NCBI GenBank assembly: GCA_963966185.1
Contig: CAWZYM010000313.1
Span: forward strand, 93,501-157,500
Direction: 5' to 3'
Source of the DNA: Rhabditoides inermis
Lineage: Eukaryota; Nematoda; Chromadorea; Rhabditida; Rhabditidae
Length of the DNA stretch: 64,000 bases
The position numbers and the translations under genes are program-made. Shown here in pieces: positions 54,371-64,000 of the stretch. The notes under the pieces were generated by a model. That model ran no database searches and had not been told where the DNA came from. It saw only the letters and a list, made by a program, of their open reading frames with translations. Numbering within the stretch: the stretch's first letter is position 1; each line of letters begins with the position of its first letter.

Positions 54371-55589
54371 CAGCGGCACAGTCAAACGCGACTGCTTGTG
54401 TGAAGTCTGAAACGTCACTCGACTTTCTAGAATCTGAAAATCAAGAAATATAAATATTATATATCTCTTGTAACCGACATCAAGAATATATCACGGTTCA
54501 TAGGGCTCCGATGAAATTCACTATTTGAATAGAGCCTCGTAGTCAGGGTGGCAACAGTTGTGGTCCCAGTGGCAGTCAGTCAAGACTGACAAGTCTGACA
54601 AGCGATAACAACTCTTCCATGTTTGCCAAACCAACTAAAATTTCGTTTGCATAGCTTCCGTCTTCTCGAGATGAGCAAAATGATGTCTTATTTTTGTAAT
54701 TTCGACTATTTTGAACATATTCAGGTAGTGCCAACCGTGCTAATTTCCAGTTGAACTTGAGTGGACTCTCTACATCTACGACATTTAAGAATTGAAGAGG
54801 AATCTTTGAAGACGATGAAACTCTCGGAGACGTCTCTTCACGATCGATTTTCGGAACACGGATCTCACGGATCTTCCGCCGCCGAGATCAAAACTTTCCC
54901 AGAAGCCGCAATCAGGGGATGACAAGCATCACCAACAATACGTACGCATCCACGGGACCAGCGAAATCCGTATTGTTGCAAATCGCTGTAGGCGTTGTAT
55001 TACTGTACTTTACCGTAACCTTACCGTAATTTACATTGCCATGTTTAACTTGATTCGAGATAAATTTCTGTTTCTGATTCTGATTCTATATGATAAGTAG
55101 GTATTGTGAAGAAAGCTGGCAGATCTGGACGGTGTGGCAATACGAGCCGGGTGAGACGCAGCGTCTATCAGCTACAGTCCAATAGCGCACCATTCCATCC
55201 GGCTCTTACCTATTGTGAGTTGATGCACATATAGTGACAACACACGTCTTTCTCCAAAGTCACGTTGGTGTAGCGGTAAGTATATATAGCTGTATATGAT
55301 ACATAATAGCGATACAATATTGTGTGATACAATGTGACTCCGTTCCATTTTGATCTTTCCGCCGCGTGATATGGGATTGCCTATTGATCGTTGGAGAGAC
55401 ATGTGTACAATTCTCTTTCCTCTCTCCCCCCTCCCTTCCTCTCTCTTCCCTCCAACCTCTCTCCCACCTCCACCGCCGTCTTGTTTCTCGTTGACAATGA
55501 AGGATGCTGTCATTTAAGGACATGGTGAATGAATGCCGGAGTGACTGCTTTCCGCTCGTCTCTCACTCTTCTCACAACTCACAAGGAAA

Positions 55590-55629
<40 letters not shown>

Positions 55630-55954
55630 GAGTGAGATGCGACAGACAGAGAGTGTCTCTCTCTCACTCTCCTATGGGTGACTGCGAGTGGGGAGTGAAC
55701 CAGCACTGAATTGCCCGCGGTCTCGCTTCTACTGGACTGTGTCGTAAATAGACTGATAACCTCTTCTGTCAAATCGTTGCGAAAAGCGTTTGTGATAGAA
55801 TAATCACTGAACAGCATTGAAAAATTCCGTATGTGCTGTATTTGCTAATGATTCACCATTTTTATCACTACCACAACGAAGCGCGATCGATTGATAAGAT
55901 ATCTTTCATAAGCGCCGATCTTTCCACAACGGACATTCTTTCCCACAAGGTACA
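54371..55954. other. Intergenic, no gene seen
   Basis: Contains a (CT)n run at 55591-55627 and low-complexity TC sequence near 55410-55480. The flank of Kelch copy D is not alignable to the flanks of A-C. Confidence 0.35.
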
Positions 55955-57691
55955 ATGGACCTGAGGGAGTGTGAAGCGTTCCACTATCGACTCAATCAAC
56001 AGAGAATGTAAGTATATATTGTTTTCAAAGTACTTTCTTTCATGAGTACTTTCAAGTTTTCGTTAAAATAAAAGTAATTGTATGTAAATTGTGAATAGGA
56101 CGACTGTCTCATATGATCTATTTGAGCCCAATCAGTGAAATTGCATCTTCCTTTTCGTGAGAAACCTTGACAGAGCGCAAGTTTATACAAGTGTGTTTAT
56201 TTCCAAGGCAATGAAGAGCTCGTAACGATAAAAGGCAAGCATGAAAAATACGTGGATAAACGAGGCAACCTTAGGCTGACCAGTAAGGTTCCTTCGAGTT
56301 TCGAGTGGTTTCGTTATTGTAAGTTTTATAGTCATAGACATGATTGCAATTCCGAATGAAAAAGCTTTTTGAAGAAATTTTTAATTCTTTTTCAGTGACG
56401 CTGAAGGGTGTGATGTGAAGATCGTTTCTCTTCGCGATGGAAAAGAAGTGAGATTCGTGATCTCTGATATGTATATAATCATACGATATTCAGTTCATGG
56501 CTCACTTGAATGTGCTCACAGCTGCCTCTCCGCATTTCAAACGCGTCTTTCACTCGGATTTCAAGGAGGTCATTGACAGAAAGATCGAACTGGTAATACA
56601 CTTGCTCAGAAAACACGGATTGGAATGAAATATAGGATATGGACAGTGACATCATCGAGATTCTTCTGAAATACATGTATACGTACGTCATTCAAATAGG
56701 TTAGTACTATTACTAAACCTAGTTCTACACTAGCACAGACGAGTCGATCGCTTCTCGTCTTTTCGCGGAGGCTAGCTACCTTCAGCTGAACACACTGAAG
56801 AAGCGATGTGCCAAGTGAGGAAATCGAGAAGTGTCTATTATTTAATAAATGTTACAGGTTTCTGTTGTCTAATGTGACTCCTGCAAACTGCATTGAGATG
56901 TGGTCGTTCGCTTGTCTCTATACCTGCGAAAAGATGAAGGATCTCGCATGGAAGATGATGTGCAGCAACTTCGAGTGAGTGTATTGCATTTTTTCGAGTA
57001 GAATGTATGTTTAAGTTCTCTCATCGATACTCTCGAGTTCATCGGTCTTGACAAGGTGGATCTGCTCGTTCTTATCGCAGGTATAAACGACTCCATTAGA
57101 AGAGTGTTCATTTCTATTTCGCCTTCCAGACGAGTCTCTCCGCTGTCGGGAGTCAAGTGTGTTTTCTGGAGTGTGCATTTGGGTGCGGGCCGATCCGGAA
57201 AACAGGAAGCAGCACATGAAGGAGTGAGTCTCATCTCCTTGTTCAATCTCAGTCGTCACAGGCTCTTCTCGCTTGTTCGCCTCTCGTGTCTGAAGAAGAA
57301 CTATCTGGTGGACACTGTTGGCAAGGAACCTCTAGTCACTGAGGACAAGGAGTGCTATCAAATATACAACCACTGTCTTGAGGTAGTTTATTATTCTCTT
57401 TCAGTCGCTTTATTCTATTATTTGGAATGGTAATGGGTGTAATTTGTAGGATATTGTGGTGAGAGGGCCGCGTCCGTATCGCGACCGTGGAATGAAGATG
57501 ACTTGGAAGGCGAGCGGGGGATGGACGGATGGACCGCAGCTGGGTGTGCGCATGTGAGATCGTGTTGTGCGCCCTTGTATATATCGTATATCTTTCCAGG
57601 AATCCTTGCTCGTCCGTCGTATTCGACGATAAGATCTACTGTGCCGGCATAGAGAATCAAATGGCTGTTCTCTCGCAAGGTGTGTAGAATA

Positions 57692-57695
<4 letters not shown>

Positions 57696-57767
<72 letters not shown>
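57696..57767. repeat. (TA)n microsatellite
   Basis: About 72 bp of TA in intron 11 of Kelch copy D, homologous to the tract around the SINE in relic E. Confidence 0.95.
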
Positions 57768-57771
<4 letters not shown>

Positions 57772-59094
57772 CTGTTTATTATGTAAGCGAACCCCGGGGA
57801 CGATGAAAAGGCAGGTTAATATTTAAATAGGTATCATATACTGTGTTCAGTAAATATGCTATTTTCTGTAATCATTTTCTTAGGCAATTGTCGCCTGATA
57901 TCATCCTTGTTTGATCGACAAAAGGTGTAATTTGTTTTGCAAGTAATATAAGACGAATTGCCCAAGGAGTTATTCTACATTCCCATATTCAGGTGACTGG
58001 CGTCTTATCGCTCCTCCGTCTACTAGTCCCACCTGGAAGCTATGTGTTTTCTCTGATTTCATGTATGCGATCGGAGTCGTCTCTGGAAAGTGAGTGATTC
58101 ACTCGTACACTCTTTCAATCTATTCCAGTCGCAATGTGTACAAGTTCGAGAAGGGATCGGAGACGTGGACACTCGTGCACAGTGCTCAAGGAAAGAGGTG
58201 CGAACATTGGTATTTAAGTGTTTCATGGACACTTACAGTGGTAGAATTGTCGCTGTTACTCCATTCAATAACTGAATCTGTGTGGCAGACGAGTGTACCA
58301 AGACTATCGAGACATTCGACCCGACGAATGCTGGTATGCAACTCTTTCTTTTACGATTAGTTTATTCCATGTTCTAGGGTCTGGATTCGTTCGTCTGTGC
58401 GCGTTTCCCCCTGATCTGACTCTCAACTTCCCGCTTTGCGTGGTGGATGGCCGTCTGATGACTATCGGAGGATGGACGGGCTTTGTTTGCATCAACCAGG
58501 TATGAGACAATTTAGCTTGCACGATTTTTGGTGCGAATCCCGGCCTCTTTTTTCGTGTCTCTTCACGATCAAACGATAGTCAACCAAAACTATTTTCCTT
58601 GAAAATACTATAGCCGTTTCACGGATCCTGTTTCTTGTAGGTGTACGTATGGAATCCGCAGACTGATTCTTGGAATGCGGAAACGCCGCTCGAGGAGGTA
58701 TGAAGGAACTTTCTGTTGATGGTGACTGGTCTCCGTACCGCATTGCACCTCTACTACTACTTCTTTATAGGCTCGTGATAGCATTGTCGCGACGGTGTGC
58801 GATGGTCGACTCGTGATCGCCGGTGGATACATCGAAGAAAAAAAGCAGGATGTTCAGGTGAATGCGATGTTTCGAAGGCAAATCAGCGCGAAAGAACGAA
58901 CTTTGTTCAGATGCTTGTCGATGGCGAGTGGAAGCAGCTGCCGTCTCTCAAACACGCGCGGTACGACTGCGGAGTGGCTGTTCTCGACAATGTGAGTGGA
59001 GAAAGTAGAAGCGAAATAGAAGTAAAATAGAGAAAAGAGATTGAAATATAAGTAAATCATTCAACAGCTTGCTGTTTAATACGAAAAATCGGCG

Positions 59095-59600
59095 AATAGG
59101 ATATCACACCATCACACCACCACACCACCACATCACATCATCATACCACTCACACAACCCACACCTCCACTCCTGTACACCCCCACACCACCACACCACA
59201 TATAAGAAATCACACCACCACACCATCACACCACCACACCACTCACACAACCCACACCACCATACCACCACACCATCAACATAATCAGTCGTAGAGATGA
59301 GTGTGGTTGTGTCGTCACAGTCGTGTTACTAGTTGTACATGTGACCCGAGAGCAATCGCGCTCTCGGACCTTGATCACACTAACACCTATAACCCCGCCC
59401 CTCCGGCTCCGCATATAAGCTGGGAGTCGGAGAGGATCGGGGCCGATTGCAATGAGATAAACACACTACTATTCGTGTTGTCGAGTTGTGGGGAAGGCTG
59501 GGGTAGTATCTGAACCCTGATCAAGTCCTGATATTACGGTGTTAAATTGTGGTTGTGTGGTGGTGTGATGGTGTGGTGGTGTGATGGTGTGAACTCCATA
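59095..59600. mobile_element. Foldback insertion with CACCA-repeat ends (Kelch D intron 18)
   Basis: The left end is a (CACACCA)n-like array (59101-59280) and the right end has TGTGGTGGTGTGATGG repeats (59547-59590), the reverse complement. The corresponding intron in copy B is 45 bp. The interior is unassigned. Confidence 0.55.
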
Positions 59601-59691
59601 TTTCCCGAAAAATCTATTGTCACAGGTGCTGTACGCGATTGGCGGATCTCAAGCGACCTACGTGGAGATGCTCCGTCTCGAGGAGGAGTGA

Positions 59692-60129
59692 AGGAAGAAA
59701 GAACCAGTAGAAGAACCAGTAGCAGGCGCATGAACCACACAACTTTGCTTCGTGCTGTTATTGTTATTTGTTGTATTTCAAGCATATTTTTTCGAATACT
59801 TTTTTTACACCATTGCGTAGCAGTGTGGAAGGAAGAAAAAGAATACAGTTCATTTTACACGACCATCAAATTCAAATTCAACATTTATCCGGATTCGCAT
59901 TATGTGATCATGAGAATCAAAAGATTTATCTGGAATCAAGGAGCACACAATATCGATTACGTATATTACGGTGGGGTACGGTAAAATGCAGTAACACAAT
60001 GCCTACTGCGAGTTCCAACAACACAGAATTCGGTTGTTCCGTGGATGCGTACGTGTTGTTGGAGATGCTTGTCATCTGTGATCATAACTAAAGCATTATT
60101 CACAGAGTAGCGCCGATAAGCAAATATTC
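59692..60129. other. Downstream of Kelch D, no gene seen
   Basis: AT-rich sequence with a TACGGTGGGGTACGGTA motif near 59966; the repeated phrase ATTCACAGAGTAGCGCCG occurs twice around 60095-60145. Confidence 0.35.
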
Positions 60130-60454
60130 ACAGAGTAGCGCCGGGAAGCAAAGGTGTTCCATCGGTTTGGGTCCTGGTCTGCAGCGACTGTCCATTCCTC
60201 CTCGAGGGCTCCTGGGTTGTCTTCTTGGAACACTTTCTTGTAACACGTCAGCCCATTGGAGGTGGGACCGTCCGACCTTGCCCTTTTTGGTGGGCGTCCA
60301 GTCGAGCACGTGACGGGTCCATCTGTCGGTGCATGTCATCGTTCCGCGCGCGAATCTCCATTTCTTCGTCCGTGCATCGGACCTTGTCCAGTAGGCTTAT
60401 TCCGAGCATTTTTCCGGTGTGAAAACAATACAATTGAATGATCATATCCCCCAT
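60130..60454 (-). mobile_element. LINE RT 3'-end fragment (RTE/L1-like)
   Basis: The minus strand reads GKMLGISLLDKVRCTDEEME and, after a frameshift, RWTRHVLDWTPTKKGKVGR with a following W..VLQE. That is the conserved C-terminal tail of LINE reverse transcriptases (R..lGISL.D..R, then rW..HV...GRP). Only the last ~100 codons remain. Confidence 0.55.
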
Positions 60455-61330
60455 TTCCCCATTTTCACGGTACGCGAATTATCGGCGGTCGGCCAGACAT
60501 GGGCGAAATGACGAGCTTTTTATGCAAATTGGAGAAATTTCAAGGTTTTACACCGAAAACACGGCAAAAATGAAAGTAATCGGAAAAACGAAAACTAGAG
60601 TTCTGTGCAGACGCTATCAAAGAACCTTCTCCCTCAAACTGGGTTCTGTAGCATGGGTTTAAAGTGAGTTATTAAGTTTTCTATATTTCACCTATTGAAT
60701 AGCCTCAAAAACGTGGTTATCGATTGATAACAAGAAAACTAGATCAAATTTCAAAAAAAAGAAATCTAGTCTCACACCACATATCCAAAAATTGGAAAAA
60801 TTCATCAACTCCGGAAAGAGTTATTAGCTCTGGAAGGTGAAAAACTATGCTTCATTAGAATTGCAAATCACCTTCATTTCCCTAAAATCAGACCGCAAAG
60901 CGCGCGATTCGCGCGGTCGAATGGTCTTGCGCTGACCGATAGCGCGGCTAAATGCGATGAAATGATGTCTGGAAAATATGCGGCAAGATTGCAGTATCGT
61001 GAAACGGGGGATACCCTATATGAACGACGAAAAAATCTGTAGTCTGCATTACTCCTTGGCATACGGTGCCAGTTAGAGCACAATTATTTTTCGTTCGGAA
61101 AATGCTGAGCTATTTGCGCGCGTAATATAAAAGATATTCGAATCCGGGGATCAGACGTAAGCGTAAGAGTGCTCATCTTACTTACTCCTTACTTACGTTC
61201 AAAGAAAGGTTGAAAGAGGAGTGGTGCTACGCCTGCAAACTGCCATGTCTGCATATATTCATAAAAAAAGGGGTATGAAATTTATCATCGCAATTGCCGC
61301 TCATATATTACAAATATACAATGTCTTTTA
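60455..61330. other. Unassigned intergenic sequence
   Basis: No gene recognised. A GC-rich palindromic patch (AAAGCGCGCGATTCGCGCGG) is at about 60896. Confidence 0.3.
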
Positions 61331-61468
61331 TTTCTTGGACGGGGACGGCTTGGCGACAACCGGCTCGTATTCGATCGTATTCGACGACAATATCTACTGT
61401 GCCGGCATAAAGAATCAAATGGCTGTTCTCTCGCAAGGTGTGTAGAATATATATATATATATATATAT

Positions 61469-61876
<408 letters not shown>

Positions 61877-62960
61877 CTGTTTATTATGTAAGCGAACCCC
61901 GGGGACGATGAAAAGGCAGGTTAATATTTGAAAAAGGTAACATATACGATGCTCAGTAAATATATTCTGTAAACATTTTCTCAGGCAACTGTCGCCTGAT
62001 AGCATCCTTGTTTGATCGACAAAGGGTCTAATGAGTTTTGCAAATAATATAAGATAAGTTGCCCGAGGAGTTATTCTACATTCACATTCTCGTCATAGAC
62101 ATTCTACACGAATAATGCTGGTATGCAATTCCTCCATTTACAATACATTTTATGTTCTTTTCTCCATGACTATGTAGTTCATTGTTTTGATTTAGGATCT
62201 GTATTTGTTCGTCTGTGCGCGTTCCCCCCTGGCCTGTCTCATGGTTTCGCACTTTGCGTAACGGATGGTCGTCTGATGACTGTCGGAGGACGGATGAATA
62301 ATACTTTCAAGAACCAGGTATGCGACACGTTAGCCTCTTACCTTTGTTCGTTGTAGGTGTACGTGTGGGATCCTCAGACAGATTCTTGGAATGCGGGAAA
62401 GCCGATCGGAGAGGTACGAAGGAACTTTGGTCCGTATTTGTAGTTCGTGGTCGATCGTTTTGAATATTTAACTAGTCGAACCAGTCCTCCTCCTGGGTTT
62501 TGTGGGTGGAGATGATTTCGCGGACAGGCCGTTTTCTATAAATTAGGATTGATCGTAGTTCTTGGTTTTCCAAGCTTGATGTACAATGTTTGCATTATTG
62601 GTGTCTCTGGTAACAGTCATGACGCACTTCAATATGCATCCATTCCTAGTGTAGATTTTGCCGTAGTACTGTAAACGTAGTTTCTCTAGTACACCAGTCG
62701 TCGTCGCGCCTACCGGCCCTCCTCCTGGGCATGTGGGGATTAGCAATGACCGAGTTGTAAAGACGGCAAAAGTGAAAAGATCCGCTAGCCTCCCCATGGT
62801 GGGTCCGGGCATTAAAATTTCAAATGGATGATACGGTAACTAAGAGCTTTTATGTTTTCGCGAGCTTACGTTTCACGAGAAATTGATAAGAAATGACCGT
62901 CATTACTTTTCCATGAACGCAGTGAGGTCGCTCAGAACTATCAGCTCGAAGATATTGCTT

Positions 62961-63022
62961 CTATGGCGCAACTGGTTAAAGTTTCGCCTGACAATCACGG
63001 GTCACGGGTGCGAATCCGCTGA
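62961..63022 (+). repeat. tRNA-like sequence
   Basis: ATGGCGCAACTGGTTAAAG and GGTGCGAATCC are at A/B-box spacing. Stems are poorly paired. Confidence 0.35.
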
Positions 63023-63330
63023 CGAATTTTGCTATAATGCTTTCGCTACGGTCAGCCTGCCTGCGAATCATAACTCGTGTGGAATTCAGTCAATGATTTG
63101 GGATTTTTGTCCACTTTAAAGGAACAGTGGCGACTTATTTTCGAGTATTATTAAAAATCATGTTAACCTAACGCATTTGCAGTTTTTGCGAAAGAACGAC
63201 GATTCTGCGTTATTTTCGATTCTGCAACTGCCGAAAATGCATTTCAAAATTTGAATTTCCCGCCAACTTTTCACTGCAAAAAATTGGGTCGGAGACAAAA
63301 CCGCAAATGAACAATGGACTGACACTTGCT

Positions 63331-63397
63331 TCATGGCTCAGTGCATGTGCGCTGCGTTGTGATCCTAATCTTCGCGGGTTCGATTCCTGTCACCGCC
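63331..63397 (+). repeat. tRNA-like sequence
   Basis: ATGGCTCAGTGCATGTGCGC and GGGTTCGATTCC are at A/B-box spacing. The acceptor stem is not convincing. Confidence 0.35.
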
Positions 63398-63923
63398 AAA
63401 TGTTTTGGTCGTGTGAAAATGAGGAATTGTGGCAGGTTGTGGAAGAAATAAGTGTGCCTCTAACGTCGAAACCATTGCGCGAATCATTTTACCAATAATT
63501 GCGAAACTTTATATATATACTACTTATTTTCTTATTTATTAACCCTGTTAGATGTAAACACACACAACCTTTTTTATAATAATGTGAGATTTCGAAAACA
63601 AGTTCCCTAGTAGTAAACGTCACAAGTCAATATCTAAGTTGATATCTAATCTTTACTTACACTCCTCATTTATTCCTGTAAATCTCAGTTCTCATTTCCA
63701 CTTTTGACCGAATATGGCAGTTTCACCCTTGTTTACTTCTTGTTGTTTACTTGTTTACACGATGATAAAATAACTAGTAATGTTTGATGGCGGCTCAATC
63801 TTATCCACACCGGCATATTTTGCACAATAACGAAGTGTGATGTGTGCTCTCGCAGAAAAGAGTGCAAACTCGGCGCGTTTCACTCGCTGATGGCGACTGG
63901 GGTATATAGGCGATCGGGTGGGA

Positions 63924-63990
63924 GTTACCGTATACCGCTTACAGACAGACGGACAGGGCGTTTTCTATATATTAGGATTAGGATATATCA
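63924..63990 (+). repeat. 65-bp repeat, copy 2
   Basis: Same sequence as 47306-47372. The rest of 62550-64000 holds no gene I can support. Confidence 0.8.
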
Positions 63991-64000
63991 CACGATCCGC

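Larger units (their letters stand above)
55955..59691 (+). pseudogene. BTB-BACK-Kelch gene, copy D (one premature stop)
   Basis: Nineteen exons homologous to copy B: 55955-56007, 56396-56447, 56494-56592, 56636-56699, 56739-56814, 56858-56974, 57016-57080, 57130-57223, 57262-57382, 57450-57553, 57600-57679, 57993-58089, 58129-58197, 58239-58333, 58378-58499, 58641-58697, 58771-58857, 58911-58991, 59626-59691. All phases hold, but exon 14 has TGA at 58273-58275 where copy B has CGA (NDR becomes NN*). The full-length product is lost; a protein of BTB, BACK and about two Kelch strands could still be made. Intron 11 holds a long (TA)n tract and intron 18 a CACCA-rich foldback insertion. Either a young pseudogene or an allele. 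Confidence 0.8.

Overview
This window looks like a chromadorean (probably rhabditid-type) nematode genome. The support is a cuticle collagen with the N-terminal membrane/propeptide region, a DUF273-type glycosyltransferase-like relic, an expanded BTB-BACK-Kelch family, very short introns (about 40-60 bp) ending in TTTCAG/TTGCAG, and a splice acceptor about 12 nt before several start codons that suggests trans-splicing. I did not try to name the species. No bacterial genes, CRISPR array or convincing functional rRNA/tRNA was found.

Layout. 1-750 (-): 5' part of a BTB-BACK-Kelch gene (copy A). 2.1-2.9 kb: decayed protein tyrosine phosphatase. 4.8-18.6 kb (+): a complete 28-exon, 1,069-aa Bicaudal-C homologue (bcc-1) whose phases I checked exon by exon; its introns hold a 1.6-kb foldback element, a SINE fragment and other repeats. 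18.9-20.8 kb (-): three small genes, two of them paralogous ~55-aa secreted peptides and one a 93-aa single-pass membrane protein. 21.06-23.87 kb (+): a 20-exon, 538-aa BTB-domain gene, divergent from the last small gene. 24.3-25.7 kb: inverted-repeat element with 308-bp arms that each carry a tRNA-like sequence. 26.0-28.6 kb (+): intact 19-exon BTB-BACK-Kelch gene (copy B, 536 aa).

29.1-37.1 kb is dominated by tyrosine-recombinase-type retroelement material. One is a DIRS/PAT-like gag-RT-RNase H gene interrupted by six spliceosomal introns. The other is a separate 3.3-kb element whose terminal repeats have the split geometry A1 ... B1A2 ... B2. 37.6-38.8 kb (-): transposase-like gene. 39.4-40.4 kb (+): cuticle collagen with a one-base frameshift before its conserved C-terminus. 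40.7-43.6 kb (-): DUF273-like relic broken by a stop codon and a 0.9-kb CCCTCT array. 44.1-47.6 kb: Kelch copy C, a pseudogene with a 1.8-kb LINE in intron 3. 49.2-54.2 kb: apparently full-length two-ORF LINE with a 9-bp target duplication, sitting inside a second copy of the 3' end of the 21-24 kb BTB gene. 56.0-59.7 kb: Kelch copy D with one nonsense codon. 61.3-62.4 kb: Kelch relic E, carrying a SINE whose ends are defined by comparison with D. The last 1.6 kb is repeats.

The host genes look independent (post-transcriptional regulator, BTB adaptors, secreted peptides, collagen) rather than one pathway. The most unusual content is the mobile DNA: an intron-rich retroelement, a split-direct-repeat element, tRNA-headed repeats and large intronic hairpins. 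All gene models are conceptual; no transcript or database search was available.
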